From NCBI GenBank assembly GCA_963556495.2, contig OY747712.1, positions 18,489,235 to 18,553,234 on the forward strand: 64,000 nt of DNA. Direction: 5' to 3'. Below, piece after piece: positions 50,371 to 62,287 of the stretch. Position 1 is the first letter of the stretch. Each line of letters starts with the position of its first letter. Made by a program: the position numbers and the translations under genes. A model generated the notes under the pieces. The model did no database searches. It saw nothing but the letters and a program-made list of their open reading frames with translations, and was not told the origin of the DNA. The stretch comes from Valencia hispanica. Taxonomy: Eukaryota > Chordata > Actinopteri > Cyprinodontiformes > Valenciidae.

Positions 50371-51228
50371 AAACTAATTAGAAAACAAAATATAACAAAA
50401 GAAAATTGAGGCATTGAAAAATACGAGATTGAATAGGTCCTCCAAACCAATTAGATGTAAATGCCCTCCAATCTCCACCCCCACACACCCTCCTTGCCTC
50501 CTATTGGCTGGCAAAGCCAAAGCCCCCCCCTCGATCCCAACTATCTTGGGCCCCTTATTTATCCCAAGGGCCAGGATCTCAGCTGGTGGGAGCTCCTCTG
50601 GCGGCGGTCACCCACCAGTACCCATGGATGCAGTCTGCTTTCTGGTGGCTGCAAGACATGTATATATTCATAGCTGTGCATCTATTTTGACTGATACATT
50701 TCACATTACATCTGGCTACTGAGATTGCTTCTGTTGAGACATAACCGTGAGGGACACACACCATGTCTGCTCTATAGCACATTTCATACATAGAGGCAAT
50801 TTAAGGAGATCATCATTCTTTTGATGTCACAAGGGTTAGGGCCTTCGATTGATAGGAGATAGATGATTGATTTGCTGTCACCTGCATTCACTTAGTTACT
50901 GTAACAGGGGTCCTCATCTCCATTGAATGGCTTGATTTGCTAAATGATTCTAGATAAATAATAATGCAGGAAATAAATTACAGCTATCCCATCGATTTGC
51001 ATTATAATCAGTTGATAAATGTGATAAATATCACTTTCTAACATTACTACTAGGGCTGCCAAATGATAAAATATGGACAATTTCACATAAATTGCAGTGA
51101 AACAATAATGCTATTTTAATTATGTTCATATGAATGTTACTTTCTAGGGCTGTCTACATATATTTTGTCCTTTTGATGGGGGATTTATATAACATGATGA
51201 TGCTGGAATACTTAATTTTCTTTATCAC

Positions 51229-51405
51229 TTACGCATTCAGCCTGTCTGCAATATTCTGCCACGCCACATCCCTCGATTTATTGATTGCCGCCGTATTGCC
51301 CTTCTTTTGGATTATGTGGCTGTAATCCTCATATACCTCCATGAGGAGGGTTTGTTCCACTGCGGAGAAAATTTCTGCACGCTCTTTTCCCTTGCTTTTC
51401 GGCAT
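51229..51405 (-). pseudogene. Myb/SANT-like exon of a Harbinger DNA-binding protein
   Basis: From the ATG at 51405: MPKSKGKERAEIFSAVEQ, then LLMEVYEDYSHIIQKKGNT, then DVAWQNIADRLNA. This is the N-terminal trihelix/Myb-like domain of the accessory DNA-binding protein made by PIF/Harbinger elements (related to NAIF1-type host proteins). In the intact family this protein escorts the transposase to DNA. The frame ends at TAA, but the bases there also read GC|GTAAGT, so it may be an exon ending in a consensus splice donor. The following exon was not found. All tryptophan/hydrophobic positions I expect are present. Probably an element gene remnant. Confidence 0.6.
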
Positions 51406-52034
51406 TTTGGACAGTTTTTGTTCTCGACTAGTATGGGCTTTTTATTTTCCCTGTGGGCGTGTACAAGTTGAGGCTTAACAGGTGAGGCTTGACTAAGTGT
51501 CAAGTGGAGCCAGCGGATTTCACTTGGTGGAACGACTTGGAGCTAGATTGGGAAGTGGAGTTTAGTCAAGCTTCAAGCTTACACCTAAGTCTGGCAATTC
51601 TTGGCTACGTTGATGGAATACCCCGCAGGTTCCCTGATAAGTATTTTGATCCATCAGCTCCATATCAAGACAGGATTTTTCCCCACCATTGCCAGATGCT
51701 TGATCAATTTGATGGGTTGCTGCAAAGTCAGTATTAGTACTGAAGAGCCTGCTTTTGACATAATTTGACATCATTGTAATATAACTATGACTGAATCTGA
51801 ATTACTTTATTCAATCTGAATTGACTGGCTTGATTTGTTTATACATTCCTGTAGATCAAATTTATCTGTTTGTTGTGTTAAGGGTTCTAAGGATGGAGGA
51901 CCAGCCCTCCCAAAATTGACAATAAATAAATGTGGAAAATAATAATGAGGTAATATGTTTGTAAATAAAAACATAAATGTGGTAATAAATAATTATTTTT
52001 TATTTATTCCCACATTTATTTATTTATTCTCAAT

Positions 52035-52038
52035 GTAT

Positions 52039-52117
<79 letters not shown>

Positions 52118-52119
52118 TT
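52035..52119 (+). repeat. (TTTA)n microsatellite
   Basis: About twenty TTTA units, immediately upstream of the LRRCC1 promoter. Confidence 0.97.
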
Positions 52120-52216
52120 GTTAGTTTTGGCAGGAACGGTCCTCTGTAGAGAGATGACATTTGTTCGGTTTTTAGCACCACTGATTGTGGGTGGAGCACA
52201 GACAACTTACCCGGAT

Positions 52217-52231
52217 GTTACCGTTAGCAAC
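52217..52231 (+). promoter_or_regulatory. RFX X-box
   Basis: GTTACC-GTT-AGCAAC fits the X-box consensus GTNRCC-N(0-3)-RGYAAC at every position, about 370 bp before the start codon. RFX factors use this site to drive ciliary and centriolar genes, which suits LRRCC1. Confidence 0.65.
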
Positions 52232-52542
52232 GTCATGTAAATAGGAAGTGTGTAAAACTCAGACGCGGCTAGTTTAACTTTGTTCAGCTGAACAACGACA
52301 TTAAATGTTGTCATAAACTCGCATTGTGTTGTTTTAACATATTTAAATGAACATATCAGTGACCTGTTGAGTTGGTCTAGTAGTTTTAACTGCTGTGTGT
52401 GGATGTGTTTGTAACAATTTAACCTCTTTTAGTTCCCTAGAGGGGCTGGTGGAAGCTACGTTTCGGCTAGGCTAGGCTAGGCTATTCGGTGGGAATGTTT
52501 TCGCTGATTTTCCGTACAGTTTTCTGCACAATTCGTGGAGCG

Positions 52543-52587
52543 ATGGATTGTTATTCCTGTTACCAGTTCAACAGATTGAAAAAATAG
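52543..52587 (+). other. Short upstream open reading frame
   Basis: An ATG followed by 13 more codons and TAG, ending 15 bases before the LRRCC1 start. If it lies within the transcript, it could reduce translation of the main frame. Confidence 0.35.
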
Positions 52588-52602
52588 CTAAATACTGTCG
52601 CT

Positions 52603-52646
52603 ATGGGAGATAAGGAGATCAGCCTTATTGACCAGCAGTTAACAAG
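52603..52646 (+). CDS. lrrcc1: LRRCC1 exon 1
   Basis: Start codon in cgctATGG context, encoding MGDKEISLIDQQLT. Donor AAG|gtaacg, phase 2. Confidence 0.88.
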
Positions 52647-55600
52647 GTAACGTCCTTATAAAACTCTTTGAATGAGTTTGTCTTGAAACCTCAGCATTTG
52701 TCATCCACGACTTGTAAAGCCTTCAGTACAGAAGTTAGATTATTTAAAGTGCAATATCTTTCGATAGAAAAAGTATTGAATAACTTTTTAGGTTATATTT
52801 ATAACCATGGGTTTGTATAAGATTATATTGTGGAGCTTTATTAGCTTTGAATTAGAGAATTAGAATCGTCCAGATTCCCCTTGTGATCGGCAGATTAAAT
52901 GCTGATAAATCTGGATGTGTTTCCTGTTGAATAAATGCATTAAAACTGGGAATTCTGACCAGTTTTTGTCTGTAAATGTGTTATGTTTAAGTATGTACTT
53001 TAATGAACATTTTTGAGTTTATTAAAAAAACAGTAGTTGGGGGCATATGTTTTGATGCATAAATAAGGTGAATCTTGTACTTCCTGTCGGATTAAACTAC
53101 TATCTGTATGCATACACCTGTATCACACCTTTCCCTGTTATGTGTTGTCGTCCTTAGAAAATAAAATCTGAATATGTCAAAATTCTAATAGGCAGATCAG
53201 ACCTGAAGGAAACTGGAAATCGGTACTGGCCAGGAAAGGCCTGATTGGTGCATCTCTAATTTTAAATGGAATTATTCACAACTGTTAGAACTTTTCATGA
53301 CCCGAACAGTTGGGAATAAATTGACAAAGTAACTAATAATATACTAATCTTGCATAATGTTTAAATTGCAATGCAGGGGAGATGTTTGAATTAAAGTTTT
53401 ATTCCCTGCTCTAACTCTGACATTGCTGCCTTCTGTGCAGTTTGCAAGATCTTCCCCTGAGTCCTGCTGTTATATCTCTTAATCTGCACTGCAATCACAT
53501 CCCAAGGATTGAGGGTCTGTCCTCTGCTTGGCATCTGCGCCACTTAGACCTTTCTTCCAATCGCATTTGTAAGATTGAGGGTCTGAGTTCCCTCACCTCC
53601 CTCAGGACTCTGAATTTATCATCCAACTTAATCACAAAGATTGAAGGTGAGTGTTCAGTCAAAGTTGTTCTTGGTATAAATTGAAATGTTTTAGCTTCTT
53701 AAACGTTCTCAAAGTAATAATTATTTCTTGAAATCAAACCGTTTTTAATGTCCTGCCTTCTTCCATCAGGACTGAATGGCCTTGTGAACTTGACGAAATT
53801 AAACTTGTCCTACAATCAGATAAATAACATCACCGGTAAGTCAAGTACTGCCTGAGAGGACTTCTGTTTCTATCTGCACCGAGGGAGAAATGTACAGTAG
53901 CATGTTAATGATGCGTCAATGATTCCTCAACTCATTTTTTCAGGTCTGCTGTATCTTCATGGCACCGAGTACAAACTGAAGCACCTCAGTCTTAATGGCA
54001 ACCTCATAGACAGCATTGATCATCTCCTGCAGTGCCTGCTGGGGTTACAAGGTTTACGTAGCGTCACTTTAAACCAGGATGGTGGAGACAACCCTATCTG
54101 CAGTGCACCAGGTTGGAATAGAAACACTGCCTTCGTACATTATTACATAGACTAATATCCATTATAGGAAATATAATAGTTAGAATTGTCTGAACAAAAT
54201 ACAGAAACTTGCATACGTTAACAAGTAAACCAATATTTGGTATTAATAAAAAATGGCGACTGATAATAGTTTTATGTGATACTTATCTTTGAATAGCTAT
54301 AGCCAATATATGAAGAATGACTTCTTATACCTTTTGTGGTGGTCCTGAATAAAATTTTAAACACATCACTAATGATGGAAATAACCAGCACGAGTGTTCT
54401 TCCCTCAGTAACAACTTCCAAACTGAAAAGTGTTGAGTTGCTATTAGTTCCCCATGTCTACTTTATTTTGTTTGTGTGTTTCCAGCCCTCTTTGGAATCT
54501 TTAGGACCTCAGCCACTGTATTATGTGTCCAGTTTGGGCATCTACTGCTGTGACAAACCATCCAACACGCTTACATTATAATTGGCATGCAAAACGTGTA
54601 TTCATGACTAGGGCTGGGCGATATGGCCTCAAATCTATATTGCGATATAATCTAAAGCATGTGCCGTAACGAAATCTATTGCGATATACAATTTTCTTTT
54701 CTTTATCTCAAAACGACAGTTTATGAACATTCTCACTTTCCACATACATTGCAGCAGAACCACTTCAATAAACTTTAGAATACCATTTAAAGAACATGTA
54801 TTGTGCGAAATGCATTTAAAAAATATTTAAATCTTTTCTTCCAAAAAATGCGACGCAAAAATTCTCGCAACATAAAGATGAAGATATTTTAAATTAAAAG
54901 CTAAATGTTATTTTTATTAAAACTCAGTTAAAAATGGTCCGCTTTCCTGGTTCCTTATTTATAAATTTAATATCGCACAAAAATAAACCTGCACATATTT
55001 GAATTAAAAATGCTTGAACAGTTTTTTTTCTGTTTAATGGAAAACAATACATTTTCAACTTGAAATATGTAGTGTAAAGACAAACACTGAACATTAGTAT
55101 TTATCCTCCTTGATGACAGCTTGATAACATCATCAAAATGCGGTATCGCGGTGTGCCGGTATGGTCAAAATCTCTACCTTTGGCTAGATTTATATCATTT
55201 CTACCTTATATCTTTTATATTGCCCAACCCTAATTATGACAATATCCAACAAAAGCTGTTATCCAAATATCCATCCATTGTCTATAACCGCTTATACTTG
55301 GACTGCAGGAGGAAGCCGAAGTACCGGAAGAGAACTCGCGCATTCACGGGAGGAACATGCAAATTCCATGCAGATAGAGCCCAGGCTTGGAATCTAACCT
55401 GGGACTTTTTGGCTGCAAGGCAATTCTAACCGCAGTGGAGCAGCCTGCACTCTACGCAGCTTCTATAATATTGATTTTGTGCACACTGATATTGCAATGA
55501 TGATATATTTTTGGATATACTATCCAGCCCTAGCACTTTGGTATGGTGTGTCTACTGAGTTTAAAGAAGATTGGACTTTTGGTTTCTGACTGAACGCTTA

Positions 55601-58600
55601 GGACCTCTCAGATGTAAAATAGTCCAACTCTGTTAACCAATCAATGTCTCTCTGTAGACTCTAGAATGAATCCCTGCAATTTCAAAGCACAATAGACAGA
55701 TGTGTTGTTTGTGCAGAAAACACAAAAACCCAAATAGTGTTAAATGGTCTGAAGTTTGTTAAAAAAATTATCATTATTATCCTCAGTGGTTTACAGTAAG
55801 TGTCAGCAATCTTCAGATTACTTAGGTTTTATTCGCATTCTGTGGAACAGAAGGACATTGCTGCTAAAATCCTCTTTAGAAGTGCAAAGAAAAATACAAC
55901 TCTCATTATAGGTGTTGCAACCTCCCACATTGGACATAAGAATATTGACTGTGTGGAGGGTCATATAGAATGTACAAATTATTAATGTGAAGTGGTGGAA
56001 ACATATATTATGCAGTGATGTGAGCTGGACAGTGAAAAATTTGCTGTTTATGTAATGTTTGTGCTGCTGTTAGTGTTGTTTAAAACCTTAGAGAAAGTTC
56101 TTTTTGTGAACCTGCTGGAGGTGTGTGGTGGATTCTGGGAAAAAAAACAAGAAAAGTTCAGCCTCAGATGGTTTCTTTTTTCCCCTCATATGCCCTCCCA
56201 GCTGGTTTTGGTAAATGTTCTTGAAGGGTTAAACTTGCACAGTTACCAATACATTTTAATTTACTTCTTTTTTTGACACTTAAAAAAAAATCGTATACAA
56301 ATGTTCTATTAGTCATCTAATCTTGTTTAAAAAAAAACTTATGACTTTGCTGATTTACCCTAATTTGTTGTTTTCTATATCTCTCTAGTTAATTAAAAGT
56401 TCTGTTTATCCAGAAATTAACATTATTTTATCCATACTAATGATACATTATTGATCAATTGGTTAATCTAGTCAAAAACAGTGTTAGCTGTAATCTGTTG
56501 AGTTTCAGTTCCTTTTCATATCAATCTTTGTTTAAGTTGACAGACGGTTTTAAATTGAAAACATTTCAGTAATGTTTTTCTCCGAATATATCAGTCTTTC
56601 TGCTCTTGATTAATTTACTGCTAGCGTCAATAACATTAGCTGTTTTCATCTCTATGAAAAGATGTTCTGTACTTGCAACCTTAGCTGTCTTTGTATGCAG
56701 GTGTTCTCATTCATGATGTTTTCAGCTCCCGTTACACAAGCAACATCATTGGTGCAAATCAGGACATGAAATGAATAAAAGATGTTTGGATAGGCTTTGA
56801 TATTATATAACTTATTCATGATAATAACAGTTCTTTAATGTGTTTTTATCATAATGGTTTACAAATTTTTCTTATGCAGTTGTGTTTCTGTTTTACTGGA
56901 GGATACTGGGAAATCGTTATGGAGTCATTGCCACAGATTTCTGTCCTGGATGGGCTGGACCGGCTGAGACATCCATCATCTCCAGGTATAAGCAGCCTTT
57001 GTGACATCCCCGGCCTGGAGGACTATGTGGACTTTTTCCTTTCCTCTGATACAAGCCACAGTGAAGCGGTAATCTGTCATTTCATTCCACTTTTAATTAT
57101 TTGTACTTCATTTTCCTTAAGTCTGTTGCACAGTATTGCAAAGGGACACTGCAATGCAATATTTAGTAGATTATTATATCCCAGATGCCATAGATTTAAA
57201 CTCTGACTATCAATGAAATATTTGGCCCGCTGAATGGACTTTTTGAAGCCTTTTATGATTACGTTTAGTTTCCATTGACAGAGATGCTAAAACTCAAGGA
57301 GGTAAAGGGTCATTGTGTGAATGGAAAAGAAAGAAGAGTGAGAAAAATGTGTGTTAATTGCAGCCAGTGTTGTTATCGCAACATTAAATTATAATAACAC
57401 AATTTTGGTTTTCTCATATCAGGCAGCCCTAGTCTCCTGTCTCTGACAATTCATAGTATGACAAAAAAAGTTTCATCCAGCCAAAGCGTAGTATAAAAGC
57501 TCATTTATTACCATTACAGTGGTCATGAATACACAGAGCAAACAGGGGTGTCTGCAAAACACTTGGGGTTACCCCAAGTGACTGTAACTATATTTTTGCC
57601 TGTGCCATCCCTGATAAGATGTCTCCCTAGGAGAGGAATCATATCATCATCAGCTAAACTTAAATGTAATTGTAGGTTAAGGGTGTTGTAACCACGCCAC
57701 ACATCGACAAGGTGCTTACCCAGTTTCGACAGCAAATCACCTCAGAAAAAACAACCACACGAGCCACACAACCAGTTTGTCAGAGCTCTCACCCAGTTTG
57801 TCCCACTGTGACCGATCGGCCTGACCCCATCAATGAAGAGCGCATCAGAAAACTGGAGCACCAGGTGTCGCAGCTAATCCAACAGGTAACACATTAACAC
57901 CATTAAGACTCATGAGGAAGTATGTGTGCAAATTAGAGTTTATTGATAATCCAAGATCCTTGCTGTAACTTTACAGAACGACACTGGCACTGGCTTATCA
58001 AGGCTGAATCCCAGCTCTGTATACTGTACAGTGCTGTGGAAATGTTTTAAGAAATCAGATATGACATTTTATCCATCACATAGTGCTTTGTAAAAGTATT
58101 CAAACCCTTCAGGGTTGTAATTTTATGTGTTGGAGATCAGCACAAAGAAGTGCAAAACTGAAGCTCAGTCAGATTAGGTGAACTGGAGAAATTAGCTTTC
58201 AAATCTTGCCACAGATTATTGTGTGAATTTAGGTCTGGACACTGAGTGGGACACTCTAATGCGTTAGTCAGGCTTCCTTCATTGTCTGGAAAGTTTGAAT
58301 TTGATATTAGTACGTTTCAGTTATAGAAAAGCATGGATAAGAAAATAAGAGTAGGGAAAAAAAATCTTTCAGTTTCCAAAGTATGGAATTTTTATGAGAA
58401 GTGTAGGAACCCTGATTTGTATACTTTAATCTAAACCATTGCATTATACTATAAGTCTGGCTTGTTGTGACATGTTTTTGTCCTGTCTTGCAGGTGTTCC
58501 ATACTTTTTCATTTTTTGGATGATGGATTAAACAGTGCTATATAAGATGTTCAAACTTCTCCACAGCTTTATCCCTTACCTATCTACTGTTTCTTGGTCT

Positions 58601-59995
58601 TCATAGTGATTTTTTTGTTCACATGTGTCCTCTATCAAACCTCTGAGTCCTTAACAGAACAACTGTATCTGTGCAGAGATTATGTAGCACACGGATAGGT
58701 CTCTTTTGAAGGTAATTGGTAGCACTAGGTTTTATCTGCCTGTTTTGGAGAATAGTGGAAAGAATACAAATATAGACTCACTTTTCAGACTTTTTAAAAT
58801 ATATATTTTACAAGCTATATCTTAAGTCCTTCCTAACAAGTATGCACTAGTTTGTGTTAGTCGGTCTCATAAAACTTCAATAAAATACACAAAAGTAAAA
58901 AATGGAAACAGGTCAGTGGATGTGAATACTTTTGCAATGCACTGTAATCCTGTGGAAATGTCAGATCAGCCCCAATCTCTATCTGAGCTAGAAACCAAAA
59001 GTAGAAAGCAGGAAAATACGATTTCTTCAGCCTCAAGGAAACTCATCTGCTGAGTCCTGCTTTAAACTTTGATAGAGTTTTTTTGTTATTAGGTTAAAAT
59101 CATGTGTGTGTGTTTTACTGTTTCTTACAAGCCACAGATATTTGTTTCTATGTTTGCTAAGGCTCCTGAAAGTGAAAAGGCAAGTACCTCCACTCGTGCC
59201 GGGTTGAAGTTACGGAAAGCTAAGAGGGATACAGACCGAACATCAGAAAGCGAATGTGACAGCGGGAAGGAAAACAAAAAACACACAAGAATTCCCAAAT
59301 TTAGTAACACTATGACAACAAGCATGACCACCCAGGAGTCCAAGAGCACCAGATCAGACAGGTGGGGTTGTGCTTTAACAGAATTTCAGATCTTGGATTT
59401 TTATTAATGGAGATATTTCATTTTTTTTAAGACTTAAATATATATTTTGTAGGTTTTTTTTTTGTAGCAGCTAACACATAAAAAACTTGAATTGCAGAGA
59501 CTATATGAAAACCAGTTAATCACTGGTGGACACTCCATGGTAGGAATAGTCACTTTACAAATCTGTATCTATTATAGCCATATACGGCACAGCAGAGGGT
59601 ATTATAATTTTGTTTATAAGATTTTGACTCCACTTTTCTGCAAGCTTAGATAGGTTCAGTCTATAGCTCAAATTAATTTCGTATTTTGCTTTTTTTGTAA
59701 AGCTTGCTAGAGTTTTATGCTTCAACTGTTGCTAAACCAGACATTCCCTGAAGAGCGGTTCTGCTTAGATTAAGTTTTAGAGGCAGTTCAATCCTGTTTT
59801 TTAGTTTTGTTTTTTTCATTTTTTTGTAGCGATCAGGAGAATCGTAAACTGAAGACGTCAATGTCCACTGTGGGACTCAGGAGAAAGGCTGCTAGAGCAG
59901 GAGCTGTACCTCAAACCAGGAAAGGACCTTTGAGAGCAGCTAAGACCTCAGGCGCAGTAACAGCCAAGTCCTCTCAAGAAGAAGAAACCTTCAGG
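52603..59995 (+). CDS. lrrcc1: LRRCC1 (leucine-rich repeat, coiled-coil centrosomal protein), 5' part
   Basis: LRRCC1 (CLERC) is a centriole/centrosome protein needed for normal spindle poles and cilia. Eight exons join in phase: 52603-52646, 53441-53646, 53770-53835, 53944-54111, 56902-57068, 57724-57885, 59162-59361, 59830-59995, giving 393 codons. Residues ~20-165 form leucine-rich repeats (LNLHCNHIPRIEGL, HLDLSSNRICKIEGL, LNLSSNLITKIEG, LNLSYNQINNI, LSLNGNLIDSI), then the capping segment DNPIC...PGYWEIVMESLPQISVL. A variable linker contains KRDTDRTSESE, which matches human RDTDITSES. The start MGDKEIS is in good context; the acidic N-terminal stretch I recall in human is absent. The long C-terminal coiled coil lies beyond the window. 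Confidence 0.93.
53190..53262. repeat. hAT-like terminal fragment
   Basis: 'aaggcctgattggtgcatct' followed by CTAAT resembles the end of a fish hAT element with GATGCACCRATC tips. No partner found. It lies in LRRCC1 intron 1. Confidence 0.4.
53441..53646 (+). CDS. lrrcc1: LRRCC1 exon 2: first leucine-rich repeats
   Basis: Acceptor 'ttctgtgcag', donor GAAG|gtgagt. Three repeats of the LxLSxNxIxxIEGL type. Confidence 0.95.
53770..53835 (+). CDS. lrrcc1: LRRCC1 exon 3: one leucine-rich repeat
   Basis: A 66-nt exon (one 22-residue repeat), LNGLVNLTKLNLSYNQINNI. Donor ACCG|gtaagt. Confidence 0.94.
53944..54111 (+). CDS. lrrcc1: LRRCC1 exon 4: last repeat and cap
   Basis: Acceptor 'tttttcag'. 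Encodes YKLKHLSLNGNLIDSIDHLL and NQDGGDNPICSAP. Donor CCAG|gttgga is weak but the phase fits exon 5. Confidence 0.93.
54609..55232. mobile_element. Non-autonomous hAT element in LRRCC1 intron 4
   Basis: The tips are TAGGGCTGGGCGATATGG and ATATTGCCCAACCCTA. The flanking 8-mers TTCATGAC and ATTATGAC are a worn 8-bp duplication. No protein. Confidence 0.85.
55265..55540 (-). repeat. SINE copy and hAT tip in LRRCC1 intron 4
   Basis: 55265-55450 is an antisense tRNA-type SINE (compare 34060-34348). The tip 'atactatccagcccta' near 55520-55535 is the end of another hAT-like element, so the SINE probably landed in it. Confidence 0.55.
55541..56901 (+). other. LRRCC1 intron 4, remainder
   Basis: AT-rich. 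No exon or recognisable repeat. Confidence 0.4.
56902..57068 (+). CDS. lrrcc1: LRRCC1 exon 5
   Basis: Acceptor 'ttttactggag'. Encodes YWEIVMESLPQISVLDGLDR, then GLEDYVDFFLSSDTS. Donor GCG|gtaatc, phase 0. Matches the human segment after PGY. Confidence 0.9.
57724..57885 (+). CDS. lrrcc1: LRRCC1 exon 6
   Basis: Acceptor 'gtgcttacccag', donor CAG|gtaaca. A 54-codon linker ending in a short helical stretch RIRKLEHQVSQLIQQ, probably the start of coiled-coil propensity. Confidence 0.85.
58080..58944 (-). mobile_element. Decayed Tc1 copy in LRRCC1 intron 6
   Basis: The left end 'gctttgtaaaagtattcaaa' and the right end 'tgaatacttttgcaatgcac' form worn inverted repeats. Inside are antisense landmarks such as 'aaatcttgccacagatt' and 'ttaggtctggacactgagt'. 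Much of the transposase is deleted. Confidence 0.75.
59162..59361 (+). CDS. lrrcc1: LRRCC1 exon 7: basic linker
   Basis: Acceptor 'gtttgctaag', donor ACAG|gtgggg. Encodes APESEKASTSTRAGLKLRKA and KRDTDRTSESECDSGK, the best linker match to mammalian LRRCC1. Confidence 0.88.
59830..59995 (+). CDS. lrrcc1: LRRCC1 exon 8
   Basis: Acceptor 'tttttttgtag', donor AGG|gtatgt, phase 0. Encodes SDQENRKLKTSMSTVGLRRK and a lysine/arginine-rich stretch. Later exons are not in the window. Confidence 0.82.
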
Positions 59996-61108
59996 GTATG
60001 TTCTGTACTGGTTCATCTGTTTGGATGAATGCCAACATTTTTAGTGAATATAGTTTGAACACAGTTACTTCTGGTACAAAACGAATAAAGACAGAATAAT
60101 ATGTCTCCTCTAGAAACCAAAAGCACTTTGTACTACTTTTGTTCTTATTTTTGCTCAGAAATCTAATAAGTATAAGGCTATGTTTGTAGCTGCAAAGTTC
60201 AATATCTGCTTTGTTATTACAGTTATAAAAAATAACAACAAATAATCCAAACATATTTGTGGTTTCTGTAGCCAAAGAGCTGTATCTTTAAGTTATGTCC
60301 AAAGCACAAAATTGCAAAAGTCCCGATCAGATTTCATCAGTGCACTAGCTGTTATTTATCAGATGGTTGCTCCGAGCCACTGCAAAATAGTTTATAAACT
60401 TCCATGAGCTTCTAACTTTTAAACTCAGTGAAAGTGCATCCACTCTTTGAAAAGCGGAAGTTATCATTCTGCTACATCTAAGCAAGTATAATTAGTCTGG
60501 TCAGTAACCTAAGTCCAGCTTATACAAGTACGTCTCTGTTACTTAGAATCAAATCAAATCAAATCAAACTTTATTTATAAAGCGCTTTTCATACAAGAAG
60601 TTGCATCACAAAGTGCTTTACAGATTAACCCACATAAAACCACCTTCCCTTCCCTCCCCCATAGATTTAAAAGCATGGTCACAGTTATCCCCCCAACCCA
60701 ACTCCCATGCACACACACAGTTAAAAGAAAAAGTAAAAAAGGACATTGGGCTGAGTGTAGATGAACCATGCAAGGAAACGCCATCAGAGGAGCCATCCGC
60801 CCCAGCAGCGGTAGACCAACAGCAGCAGCCGAGGCACCGACACAGGGCGCCCAGTGGAGGCAAGGTCAAGACCCCCACCTCCACCCAAGCTCCACCTGGA
60901 GAGCACCCAGGCAGCCACAGCCGACCACCGCTCCCGGGGCAGAGGGCTCCCACAGAGGAAACACTGGAACGGGTATTAAGATAAATTAAAGTATAAAAAT
61001 TAACTAAATTATATAGTAAATTATGTGCTAAGATTAAATAGTAAAACTGATAAAAATATAATCATATAAAAGATGCAGAGCAATTAAACAAACCGTAATA
61101 AATAATAA

Positions 61109-62038
61109 TCAGTTAAAAGCTAGGCTAAAAAGGTTAGTCTTGAGCCTGCTCTTAAAAACATGAAAGTTCTCTGCAGCCCTGAGGTCCTCTGGCAGCCTGT
61201 TCCAGAGGTGAGGGCCATAAAACTGGAAAGAAGCCTCGCCATGCGTGTGTGTCCTGACTTTTGGGGTGACAAGGAGACGGCTGCCAGAGGAGCGCAGAGA
61301 CCGTGAAGGTTTATATGGTAAAAGCAGTTCAGAGAGATAAGAAGGCCCAAGACCATTAAGACACTTAAAACCCATTAAAAGAACCTTAAACTCGATCCTG
61401 AAATGTACGGGGAGCCAATGCAGTGATTTTAAGACCGGTGTAATGTGCTCCCGCCTCCTGGTCTTCGGCATGACACGTGCTGCTGAATTTTGTAGGAGTT
61501 TTAAACTGGATATACTCTTTTTGGCAAGACCAGAAAGCAGGGCATTACAGTAATCAATTCTACTGGAGATAAAAGCATGCATCAGTGTCTCTGTATTGGC
61601 CAGAGAGAGAATGGGGCGGACTCTGGCGATGTTCTTTAGTTGATAAAAACCTATTTTAGTAATATTTTTTATGTTAGGAATAAAAGTCAGCTCAGAGTCA
61701 AAAATCACGCCCAGGTTCTTCACTTGTAAAGAGGGATTAAAAGACAGTGATTGTAGTTTTGGTAAAAGTTTCTCTCTCTGAGCCTCAGGACCGATGACTA
61801 AAACTTCAGTTTTGACCTGGTTGAGCTGGAGAAAGTTTTCTGCCATCCAGGATTTAATGTCTAAAATGCAGTTAAAAAGTGCATCCATTGGCAGTGTGTC
61901 ATCGGGAGACATGGAGATATACAGCTGTGTATCATCAGCATAACTGTGAAAGTTAACTCCATGTCTTCTGATGACGCTGCCAAGAGGGAGCATATACAGG
62001 TTAAAAAGCAGTGGGCCTAAAATCGAACCCTGGGGCAC
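61109..62038 (-). pseudogene. LINE reverse transcriptase, palm to C-terminus
   Basis: An open stretch of 309 residues starting PQGSILGPLLFNLY, the conserved RT motif. The catalytic YADD box (FHSYADDTQLY) follows at residues ~31-41, then the thumb and a C-terminal domain ending LWNRLPEDLRAAENFHVFKS. This style is typical of fish L2/Maui-type LINEs. It is cut off from the upstream part by a frameshift and stop in the gap 62040-62290. Confidence 0.9.
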
Positions 62039-62287
62039 ACCACATGTAATCCTATGGACCCTAGAGGAGCAGGTATCTAAAACTTACCATAAAAGTCCTG
62101 TCTGTGAGATAGGATGTGAACCATTTGTGAACAGCACCAGAGAGGCCATCTGTTTTAAACGGGTTAAAAGAATAGTGTGGTCTACTGTATCAAAGGCAGT
62201 GCTTAGATCCAGTAGAACCAACACTGTCACCCTCTGTGCATCATAGTTTAATCTAAAATCATTTAAAATCTTTAGAAGGGCTGTGGT

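Larger units (their letters stand above)
49716..51624 (-). mobile_element. PIF/Harbinger-type element remnant
   Basis: The left tip GGGGTATTCCATAAAGCAGG and the right tip (reverse complement) GGGGTATTCCATCAACG share 12 terminal bases. Inside are repeats of 'ggctaag' typical of fish Harbinger elements and a Myb/SANT-like exon on the minus strand. The transposase gene is not seen. A LINE 3' fragment is inserted at 50196-50370. The 3-bp duplication could not be confirmed. Confidence 0.55.
52140..52602 (+). promoter_or_regulatory. LRRCC1 promoter and 5'UTR region
   Basis: A stretch upstream of the LRRCC1 ATG with more CpGs than its surroundings. It holds an X-box (52217-52231), an overlapping CGTCA half-site, ETS-like GGAAGT (52243-52248) and four GGCTA units (52473-52493). 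No TATA box is evident. The transcription start is not known. Confidence 0.6.
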
